Below the pieces are notes generated by a model. That model was not told where the DNA came from. It did no database searches and saw only the letters and a list, made by a program, of their open reading frames with translations. The position numbers and the translations under genes were made by a program. From contig JAUVPA010000070.1 in NCBI GenBank assembly GCA_030598905.1, positions 1 through 8,536 of the forward strand: a DNA stretch of 8,536 bases, in the 5' to 3' direction. This document shows, piece after piece, positions 1 through 5,879 of this stretch (the stretch's first letter is position 1; each line of letters opens with the position of its first letter). The stretch comes from Acidimicrobiia bacterium. Its GTDB lineage: Bacteria > Actinomycetota > Acidimicrobiia > Spongiisociales > UBA5794.

Positions 1-194
1 CCGATCATCATCACCATTCCCGCGCCGCCGCCAAACGGCGCGTCGTCGACTTGCCGATGGACACCGACACCGTGCTGGCGAAGGTCCCTCACACCAACCT
101 CGAGGACTCCGCCAGAGATGGCTCTTTCAACCAGGCTGACGTCGAGCGGCGAGTCGAAGAACTCGGGAAAGATGGTGACGAGGTTGATCTTCAC
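1..194 (-). CDS. trmD: tRNA (guanine-N1)-methyltransferase TrmD, N-terminal part (cut by window edge)
   Basis: The first 64 codons of TrmD, the SAM-dependent enzyme that makes m1G37 next to the anticodon and prevents +1 frameshifting. Read from GTG at 194, the product opens VKINLVTIFPEFFDSPL, the typical TrmD start. At about residues 51-62 it has VDDAPFGGGAGM, matching the family VDDxPYGGGxGM segment. The 3' part, with the rest of the SPOUT trefoil-knot fold, lies beyond position 1. The GTG (194-192) shares four bases (GTGA) with the TGA of the upstream TetR gene. No good Shine-Dalgarno is visible, so translation is probably coupled to the regulator. In most bacteria trmD directly follows rimM; here rimM is about 4.9 kb away, beyond icmF, a gene on the other strand and tetR. 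Identity is secure from the motifs; the coupling is inferred. Confidence 0.93.
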   Translation of the reverse strand, partial: MKINLVTIFPEFFDSPLDVSLVERAISGGVLEVGVRDLRQHGVGVHRQVDDAPFGGGAGMVMMI

Positions 195-781
195 GTCGTT
201 CTGAGGGCATTCACGAGGAAGTCGGCGGTGAGTCTGGCGATCTCGTGGACGTGCTGCTTCGGATCCTCGGTGTCCATCAGAACGCGACCACCGGTCATGA
301 TCGTCTGCTCGATGAGTCGTCCGGCGAGCAAGGGAGGCATCTCTCGAAACTCGTTTGTTTCGACGCCACTGCGATACACCGCCATGAACGCTCCACTCAT
401 CCCACTGTGCGATCGCGCGATAGCCGCCTGGGCCTCGAGCGAGAGCCGCGGCACCTCGGTATGCAGGATGAGCCCGATGTGGTCGGTGCCCACGAACTCG
501 ACCATCAGTGCGGAGAGCTCGCGCAGCTGCTCACCGGGTATGAGGCCGGCGTCGACGGTCTGGATCTTTTCGTCGAGGAGAGCGGGCAGATCACGCTCGA
601 CGAGTTGAACCAGCAGGTCCTCCTTTGACGCAAAGTGCTCGTAGAAGGTTGTGCGCCCGATGCCCGCCTCGAAAGCGATGTCGGCGTGTGACGTGCGCGC
701 GTAGCCCAATTCGGCGAAGAGACGCTTCGCCGCTTCGAACAACGCGTCGCGGGTGGGGAGAGATCGATCTGACACGACCAT
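191..781 (-). CDS. TetR/AcrR-family transcriptional regulator
   Basis: A 196-residue one-component repressor-type regulator, normal length for TetR. Residues about 10-56 form the TetR helix-turn-helix: TRDALFEAAKRLFAELGY, then the recognition stretch GIGRTTFYEHFASKEDLL at about 40-57. The remaining helical domain (about 69-196) would bind the ligand and dimerise; it does not identify a ligand. The reading frame stays open upstream to 889, but ATG 781 fits best because TetR proteins begin a few residues before the HTH and a TACACT hexamer lies 8 nt upstream. GTG 775 is an alternative, with GAGG 8 nt before it. The gene diverges from the lipoprotein-like gene at 840 across 58 bp that hold a perfect 12-bp palindrome, and its stop overlaps the trmD start. 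Likely targets are its own promoter and the divergent gene; control of nearby icmF is plausible but unsupported by a shared site. Confidence 0.9.
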   Translation of the reverse strand: MVVSDRSLPTRDALFEAAKRLFAELGYARTSHADIAFEAGIGRTTFYEHFASKEDLLVQLVERDLPALLDEKIQTVDAGLIPGEQLRELSALMVEFVGTDHIGLILHTEVPRLSLEAQAAIARSHSGMSGAFMAVYRSGVETNEFREMPPLLAGRLIEQTIMTGGRVLMDTEDPKQHVHEIARLTADFLVNALRTT

Positions 782-839
782 GGCCTCGGAGTGTATTGGC
801 GACGATCGCTGTCGACAGCACCCATCTACCCTCGCCGGC
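782..839. promoter_or_regulatory. 58-bp divergent promoter region of tetR and the lipoprotein-like gene
   Basis: The region holds two candidate -10 hexamers pointing outward. TACACT lies on the minus strand (795-790), 8 nt before tetR ATG 781. TACCCT lies on the plus strand (827-832), 7 nt before GTG 840. Only 31 bp separate the hexamers, so the two polymerase footprints would overlap. Neither has a good -35: at 17-bp spacing tetR has CTGTCG, a 3/6 match. The spacing predicts leaderless or nearly leaderless mRNAs for both genes. The promoter calls are inferred from spacing and motif only. Confidence 0.45.
808..819. promoter_or_regulatory. Perfect 12-bp palindrome, candidate TetR operator
   Basis: GCTGTCGACAGC is a perfect inverted repeat lying near the middle of the divergent tetR/lipoprotein promoter region, between the two candidate -10 hexamers. 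TetR-family proteins usually bind short palindromes in their own divergent promoters, so bound protein here could block both directions. About two perfect 12-mers are expected by chance in a window this size, so the argument rests on position, not on rarity. Confidence 0.4.
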
Positions 840-1709
840 GTGCGAATCATCGTTGCCCTTCTGGTAATCACCGCTGCCGCGTGCACCAATCAGACATCCC
901 CCGCGCCCTCTGTCACCGAGCCGTCACAAACGACGACCACCACCACCGTCCCAGCATCGGACCAGCCGCTGTGCCTGAGCGGGGACCTCCCCTTTGGTGC
1001 CGAAGGCCCCATCGCAGCACTCGGCAGGGACGTAGGGGATGCCACGATCCTGTCGGGAATCACCTTCCAACGGCATGAGAAGTGTGAACGCACCGTGTTG
1101 GCTTTCCTCAACGACTCGGAGGCGCCCGCATCGTCGCTTGGACCTACCGGGGCCACGGTGCGCGCCGAGTCCGGCATCATCCACCTCACGCTCCCCGGAG
1201 AACTGAAAACATCTGCTGTGGCAGACACGCTCCTCAACGGCGCGATCGCTCAACGCGCCTTCGTCATCCGGGATTCGGAAGGCACGCTCGCCGTCGACAT
1301 CCATGTTGCTCATGACAACCAGGTCGAGGCCCGGGTCTTCGAGGTCGGATCACCCATCCGGCTCGTCGTGGACGTGAGGGTCACCGAAGGCGACCCTCTC
1401 GTCCTGGCCGCCCCTTCGATCGGCGCGGACGTGGTTCTCCTCACGCCGGCGGCAGGTGTCGGCCTCTATCCGCTCCGGGTCGCCGGATACGTCCGACCCG
1501 ATGTCGACAGCATCCGCATCCGGTTCGGCGACGGTGACACCGTGCTCAACGAACGCAGCGTCGTGACGGCGTCTGACCGCGACGTATGGAAGGCTTTCGA
1601 CGTACGACTTGTGGACGGACCCTCAGGTTCGGTGGATCTCTACGTCGGCCCCGTCGACGCCTTCGAGGCGCCCATCAACGGAGTGACGGTCCCCCTCGAG
1701 TTGCCCTGA
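840..1709 (+). CDS. Putative secreted lipoprotein with AMIN-like and Gmad2-like domains
   Basis: A 289-residue exported protein predicted to sit on the outer face of the membrane. From GTG 840 it opens VRIIVALLVITAAAC, a short signal peptide with one Arg and a 12-residue hydrophobic core. Cys15 is the possible lipidation site; the lipobox is weak, with Ala at -3. A Thr/Ser/Pro-rich linker follows (about 20-40, including six Thr in a row). Residues about 41-180 are beta-rich and resemble actinobacterial AMIN-like domains; Cys45 and Cys82 could pair. Residues about 199-289 (LLTPAAGVGLYPLRVAGYV, a central W, then DLYVGPVDAF) resemble the Ig-like Gmad2 domain of spore-germination and lipoprotein families. 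The frame is open back to GTG 753 and ATG 780, but those starts would overlap tetR and bury the signal peptide. It is the only plus-strand gene between trmD and ffh and converges on icmF with 7 bp between stops. Function unknown. Confidence 0.68.
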   Translation: MRIIVALLVITAAACTNQTSPAPSVTEPSQTTTTTTVPASDQPLCLSGDLPFGAEGPIAALGRDVGDATILSGITFQRHEKCERTVLAFLNDSEAPASSLGPTGATVRAESGIIHLTLPGELKTSAVADTLLNGAIAQRAFVIRDSEGTLAVDIHVAHDNQVEARVFEVGSPIRLVVDVRVTEGDPLVLAAPSIGADVVLLTPAAGVGLYPLRVAGYVRPDVDSIRIRFGDGDTVLNERSVVTASDRDVWKAFDVRLVDGPSGSVDLYVGPVDAFEAPINGVTVPLELP

Positions 1710-1716
1710 GACAGCT

Positions 1717-4700
1717 TCACATGCTGCGGCGGTATCGGCCCCCCACCGCGTAGAGCGCCCGACTGAGCTGGCCGAGTGAACACACCTTGGCAGCCTCCAT
1801 CAGCGCCCCGAAGATGTTCCCGCCATCGATGGCCACCCGTTGCAGATCCTCGATCGCTCGGCTGGCACTGGCCTTGTTGCGGTCGTGGAGAGACTCGAGG
1901 TCTCGAATCAGTCGATCGCGGTCCTCGGTCGTCGACCGGATGATCTCCGTCGGGCGCTCGAACGGCGATCCGTCGGCGGAGAGAAAAGTGTTGACGCCGA
2001 CGATGGGCATCTCTCCGCTGGACTTGCGTCGCTCGTAGAGAAGCGATTCCTCCTGGATCTTCGAGCGCTGGTACATGGTCTCCATCGCTCCGAGAACCCC
2101 GCCACGGTCGGTGAGTCGATCGAACTCACTGAGGACAGCCTCCTCGACGAGGTCGGTGAGCTCGTCAATCACAAACGAACCCTGCATCGGATTCTCGTTC
2201 TGGTTGAGGCCGAGCTCCTGGTTGATGATGAGCTGAATCGCCAACGCCCGCCTCACGGACTCCTCGGTCGGAGTCGTGATCGCCTCGTTATACGCGTTCG
2301 TGTGTAACGAGTTGGCGCTGTCGTAGAGCGCATAGAGGGCTTGGAGGGTGGTGCGAATGTCGTTGAACCCGATCTCTTGTGCGTGAAGGGATCGGCCGGA
2401 CGTCTGGATGTGGTACTTCAACTTCTGAGATCGCTCGTCGCCTCCGTAGACGTCCCGCATCGCCTTGGCCCAGATACGGCGAGCTACGCGCCCGATCACG
2501 GCATATTCGGCGTCGAGCCCATTGCTGAAGAAGAAGCTCAGGTTGGGAGCGAAGGCGTCGATCGGCATCCCTCTCGCCCGGAAGTACTCGACGAAGGTGA
2601 AGCCGTTTGCCAGCGTGAACGCCAGCTGCGTGATCGGGTTGGCGCCGGCCTCGGCCATGTGGTATCCGCTGATCGACACCGAGTAGAAGTTCCGGACTCC
2701 GTTTTCGATGAAGTACTCCTGGATGTCTCCCTGCATGCGCAGAGCGAACTCGGTCGAGAAGATGCAGGTGTTCTGGGCCTGGTCCTCCTTGAGGATGTCG
2801 GCCTGCACCGTTCCCCGGACCGTCTCGAGTACGTGCTCCTTTATCGATGCGTACACGTCGGCCGGGAGCACCTGATCTCCGGACACTCCGAGGAGGCCAA
2901 GGCCGAGTCCGCTGTGGTCGCTCGGAAGATCACCGTGGTATGCGGGTCGGGCGACTCCGGCGTCGGCATAGATGGACGCGATCCGACTTGTCGCCTCGTC
3001 ATCCAGTCCGTTCTCGGCGACGTATCGCTCACACTGCTGGTCGATCGCCGCGTTGAGAAAGTAGGCCAAGAGCATGGGGGCGGGACCGTTGATGGTCATC
3101 GACACCGACGTCGACGGATCCAGCAGATCGAACCCCGAATACAGCTTCTTCGCATCGTCGAGGGAGGCCACCGAAACGCCACTGTTGCCGACCTTGCCGT
3201 AGATATCGGGGCGTCGGTCCGGGTCATGGCCGTACAGCGTCACCGAGTCGAACGCTGTGGAGAGCCTGGCTGTCGGCATCCCGGCCGAAATGTAGTGGAA
3301 GCGGCGATTGGTTTTTTCCGGACCGCCTTCACCGGCGAACATCCTGGTGGGTTCTTCCACGGTGCGCCGGAACGGATAAACACCTGCGGTGTACGGAAAC
3401 TCGCCGGGCACGTTTTCCTGCAGGGCCCAGCGCACGCGATCGCCCCAGCCCGTGAAGCGAGGGTGAGCCACCTTGGGTACCCGTGTGCCGGACAAGGTAG
3501 TGTGTGTCGACTCGACGGTGATCGTTTCGTCCCGAACCGGATACGACACTTCGTCTCCGGCGTAGCGCAGCCGCTGGTCGCCCCACCTTTCGAGCGCGTC
3601 GAGGGCGCCACGATCGAGCCTCGATCTCGCGCCCCGGGTCTCGGCGTCGACGTCCACGTCGACGATCTCCGAAGCAATCGACAGCGCCTGGAACTCGACG
3701 GCGGCCTGAACCTGGTCTTCGACGAAGCTGTTGTATTCGCGGATCGTCTCCGACACCTCTGAGAGATAGCGCGTCCTGCTACGAGGAACGAGTGGGAGAG
3801 CCGCCTCTCCATCGACTGGGATGTCGAGCGTCGAAGCGAAGCCGATCGTTGTTCTCGTATCGACCTCGTTCATCAGGCGCTTGTAGAAGGCGTTCGTGCC
3901 GGGATCGTTGAAATGGGAGGCCACCGTGGCAACCACACCGAGTTCGTCGTCGTCCGCATCGAAGGCAACGCGGTTGCGGCGCACCTGCTTGCGCACATCG
4001 CGTAGCGCGTCTTCCGCACCGCGACGGTCGGCCTTGTTCAACGCGATGAGGTCGGCGAAGTCGAGCATGTCGATCTTCTCCAGCTGTGAAGCCGCTCCGT
4101 ATTCGGGCGTCATGACGTACACACTCAAGTCGGAGTGATCGATGATCTCAGTGTCGGACTGGCCGATACCGGACGTCTCGAGGATCACGAGGTCGTAGCC
4201 GGCAGCCTTCACCAGAGCGATGGTGTCCGAGACGTGTGGGGAGAGAGCCAGGTTGGCTTGCCGGGTGGCCAGCGACCGCATGAAGACGCGATCGTGATGG
4301 ACCGAGTTCATGCGGATGCGGTCCCCCAGCAAAGCGCCTCCGGAGCGTCGCCGCGACGGATCCACCGAAACGATCCCGATCGTGCGGTCGGGGAAATCGG
4401 ACAAGAAGCGCAACACGATCTCGTCGATCAGAGACGACTTCCCCGATCCGCCAGTTCCCGTGATCCCGATCGTGATGGCGGCGGACTCGCCCGCACGGTT
4501 ACGCGCCCCGCCGAGGAGATCTTCGTGTCGATCCGGATCGTCTTCGGCGGCCGTGATGGCGCGGGCGAGCGAACGCTTGTCAGAGGTGGTGAGGTTGTCG
4601 ACCACTAGATCGACCGCATCTGCCCGCGGGCCGTCCGAACGCATCAACAGGTCGTCGATCATTCCCTGCAGGCCGAGTTCGCGCCCGTCGTCCGGGCTGT

Positions 4701-5052
4701 ACACCCGGGTGATGCCACGACCGACCAGCTCCTCGCCTTCCTCGGGAAGGATCGTCCCTCCTCCACCTCCGAAGATCTTCACGCCGGACGCTCCGGCTTC
4801 GTCGAGAAGTGCGCGGACATACGTGAAGAACTCCATATGTCCGCCCTGGTACGACGTGATCGCGACAGCATGGGCGTCTTCCTGCACGGCGGCCGCGGCG
4901 ATCTCCGCTGCGGAACGATCGTGGCCGAGGTGAATCACTTCGGCGCCGCTGGCATGAAGGATGCGCCGCATGATGTTGATGGCGGCGTCATGGCCGTCGA
5001 ACAGGCTGGTTGTTGTGACGACGCGAACGTGATGTTTTGGTTGGTAGGCCAT
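1717..5052 (-). CDS. icmF: Fused isobutyryl-CoA mutase IcmF (B12-binding, G-protein chaperone and mutase domains)
   Basis: A 1111-residue adenosylcobalamin enzyme interconverting isobutyryl-CoA and n-butyryl-CoA, with a built-in MeaB-type GTPase for cofactor loading. Numbering from ATG 5052: the B12 domain (about 7-135) has FDGHDAAINIMRRIL with Asp19 and cobalt-ligand His21, TSYQGGH at 66-72 and a GGGGGTI turn at 95-101. The GTPase (about 190-400) has Walker A GTGGSGKSS (199-207, Lys205), VDPSRRRSGGALLGDR, ETSGIGQ (292-298) and NKAD (339-342). The mutase barrel (about 530-1030) has FPYTAGVYPF, SMTINGPAP and SISGYHMAEAG (Tyr797, His798). Gln760, directly before NTCIF, occupies the place of the substrate-binding Arg of methylmalonyl-CoA mutase and points to a non-carboxylated substrate. 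All three domains look intact, and the length matches IcmF (about 1,090-1,110). GTG 5055 is an alternative start; ATG 5052 is preferred because TACACT lies 8 nt upstream. The gene begins 27 bp after rimM ends. Confidence 0.95.
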   Translation of the reverse strand: MAYQPKHHVRVVTTTSLFDGHDAAINIMRRILHASGAEVIHLGHDRSAAEIAAAAVQEDAHAVAITSYQGGHMEFFTYVRALLDEAGASGVKIFGGGGGTILPEEGEELVGRGITRVYSPDDGRELGLQGMIDDLLMRSDGPRADAVDLVVDNLTTSDKRSLARAITAAEDDPDRHEDLLGGARNRAGESAAITIGITGTGGSGKSSLIDEIVLRFLSDFPDRTIGIVSVDPSRRRSGGALLGDRIRMNSVHHDRVFMRSLATRQANLALSPHVSDTIALVKAAGYDLVILETSGIGQSDTEIIDHSDLSVYVMTPEYGAASQLEKIDMLDFADLIALNKADRRGAEDALRDVRKQVRRNRVAFDADDDELGVVATVASHFNDPGTNAFYKRLMNEVDTRTTIGFASTLDIPVDGEAALPLVPRSRTRYLSEVSETIREYNSFVEDQVQAAVEFQALSIASEIVDVDVDAETRGARSRLDRGALDALERWGDQRLRYAGDEVSYPVRDETITVESTHTTLSGTRVPKVAHPRFTGWGDRVRWALQENVPGEFPYTAGVYPFRRTVEEPTRMFAGEGGPEKTNRRFHYISAGMPTARLSTAFDSVTLYGHDPDRRPDIYGKVGNSGVSVASLDDAKKLYSGFDLLDPSTSVSMTINGPAPMLLAYFLNAAIDQQCERYVAENGLDDEATSRIASIYADAGVARPAYHGDLPSDHSGLGLGLLGVSGDQVLPADVYASIKEHVLETVRGTVQADILKEDQAQNTCIFSTEFALRMQGDIQEYFIENGVRNFYSVSISGYHMAEAGANPITQLAFTLANGFTFVEYFRARGMPIDAFAPNLSFFFSNGLDAEYAVIGRVARRIWAKAMRDVYGGDERSQKLKYHIQTSGRSLHAQEIGFNDIRTTLQALYALYDSANSLHTNAYNEAITTPTEESVRRALAIQLIINQELGLNQNENPMQGSFVIDELTDLVEEAVLSEFDRLTDRGGVLGAMETMYQRSKIQEESLLYERRKSSGEMPIVGVNTFLSADGSPFERPTEIIRSTTEDRDRLIRDLESLHDRNKASASRAIEDLQRVAIDGGNIFGALMEAAKVCSLGQLSRALYAVGGRYRRSM

Positions 5053-5079
5053 CACGGTTCAGTGTACGAGTGCCCCCGC
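5053..5079 (-). promoter_or_regulatory. rimM-icmF gap with candidate leaderless icmF promoter
   Basis: In this 27-bp gap, TACACT on the minus strand (5066-5061) lies exactly 8 nt before ATG 5052, the same hexamer and spacing as at tetR. No Shine-Dalgarno precedes the ATG. The -35 region would fall in the last codons of rimM and shows no consensus. icmF may thus have its own promoter, although read-through from rimM is also possible because no terminator is visible. Confidence 0.45.
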
Positions 5080-5604
5080 TCAGACTTGGGAGCCGTCCCA
5101 TCCCTCGGGAGGGTCGACGACGACCTTCCTCTCGGAAACGTCTATCTCGGGAACCAGATCGGCAACGAAGGGGAGCACACCCACACCCCCGTGCTCGATC
5201 TGGACCACGAGACGGTGCTGAGCCTCCCCCATCTCGAGTCCGATCACGCGGCCGATCTCCGCTCCCCCGACACCGAACACGCGGCAGCCGGTGAGTTCGT
5301 CCGGCCAGAACTCGTCGACGTCGAGAGCGCGTCGCTCGTCGGGCCTGATGGTCAGCGACAGACCGCGCAACGCTTCGGCTTCGCTCCGATCGACGACTCC
5401 TTCGAAGCGCAGCAGATATCCGGCACCGTGAGGAGAGGCGGAAACCACTCTGAAGGACTCGATTCGATCCTCGATGCCGAATACCGCTCCGGGCGCGAGT
5501 CGCTCTGCGGGGCGATCGGTCTCGGGACGCACGATGACGCCGCCGCGGATTCCGTGAGCTTTGACGATGGTGGCAACGACCACACTTCTCGTGTCGTCGG
5601 CCAT
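5080..5604 (-). CDS. rimM: Ribosome maturation factor RimM
   Basis: A 174-residue assembly factor that binds uS19 and helps mature the 30S head and 16S rRNA 3' domain. The N-terminal barrel begins VVVATIVKAHGIRGGVIV (residues 8-25), the RimM hallmark with HGIRG, and continues with YLLRFEGVVDRSEAEALRG (63-81). The C-terminal PRC-barrel-like part has DEFWPDELTGCRVF (97-110), IGRVIGLE and LPFVADLVPEIDV (144-156), ending in VVVDPPEGW. Length and domain order are normal. ATG 5604 is chosen because it leaves seven residues before the first strand; two AGGAG motifs lie upstream, one too close (1 nt) and one at 11 nt. It begins 14 bp after the KH gene and belongs to the rpsP operon. Its usual partner trmD does not follow; icmF does. 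Confidence 0.95.
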   Translation of the reverse strand: MADDTRSVVVATIVKAHGIRGGVIVRPETDRPAERLAPGAVFGIEDRIESFRVVSASPHGAGYLLRFEGVVDRSEAEALRGLSLTIRPDERRALDVDEFWPDELTGCRVFGVGGAEIGRVIGLEMGEAQHRLVVQIEHGGVGVLPFVADLVPEIDVSERKVVVDPPEGWDGSQV

Positions 5605-5618
5605 GCTCCTAGCGGCTC

Positions 5619-5879
5619 CTAGTCGAGGAAGTCGACCTCGACGTTGAGGCCCTCTTCATCGCCTGCCGCCGACGCAACATTGCGGATGGCGCGCGCGACG
5701 CGGCCGCGACGACCGCTCACCCGCCCCATGTCGGACTTGGCGGTGCGCACCTCGGCGACGACGGCGTCCTCGCCGTCGGCCACGATCTCCACCACCACCG
5801 ACGAGGCATCGTCAACGATCGCCTCAGCCACGTACCGGACCACCCGATCAACGATGTCGCCCCGCTTGGCGTCGGCCAT
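5619..5879 (-). CDS. KH-domain RNA-binding protein (KhpA/YlqC type)
   Basis: An 86-residue single KH domain, the small RNA-binding protein gene usually found between rpsP and rimM in Gram-positive genomes. Homologues (KhpA) bind RNA, often with KhpB, and influence cell division and envelope growth. It has the expected opening with a helical segment DIVDRVVRYVAEAIVDD (8-24), a beta strand, then GRVSGRRGRVARAIRNV (52-68). GRRG (56-59) is the KH GxxG loop that contacts RNA. The family more often reads GRVIGRQGR, so the Ser and Arg here are mild variants. The start ATG 5879 shares one base with the rpsP stop (TGATG) and has AGGAGG (5892-5887) 7 nt upstream, which fixes the start. Family assignment is strong from sequence and position. 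Confidence 0.93.
   Translation of the reverse strand: MADAKRGDIVDRVVRYVAEAIVDDASSVVVEIVADGEDAVVAEVRTAKSDMGRVSGRRGRVARAIRNVASAAGDEEGLNVEVDFLD

Noticed and set aside
51..608. Plus-strand open frames opposite trmD and tetR (also 245-628)
   Set aside because: Both lie antisense to clear trmD and TetR coding sequence and show no domain.
753..839. Longer N-terminus for the lipoprotein-like protein (GTG 753 or ATG 780)
   Set aside because: It would overlap the tetR start and place about 20-30 charged residues before the signal peptide. GTG 840 gives a normal export signal and fits the promoter spacing.
924..1313. Minus-strand frames opposite the lipoprotein-like gene (890-1237, 924-1313)
   Set aside because: No domain is visible. 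The plus-strand frame has a signal peptide, Thr/Pro linker and domain-like beta pattern, so these are shadows, although antisense transcription itself remains possible.
1729..1749. GCGGT...ACCGC inverted repeat near the icmF stop as a terminator
   Set aside because: The stem is only 5 bp with an 11-base loop, lies inside icmF codons, and has no T-run on either strand.
2341..3762. 473-residue open frame on the plus strand inside icmF
   Set aside because: It is antisense to the mutase domain, has no recognisable domain, and its Arg/Val/His-rich composition is that expected from the complement of a GC-rich gene.
4837..5622. 261-residue plus-strand open frame across the icmF start and rimM
   Set aside because: It is the complement of two well-supported genes, with no motif, no promoter and no Shine-Dalgarno of note.
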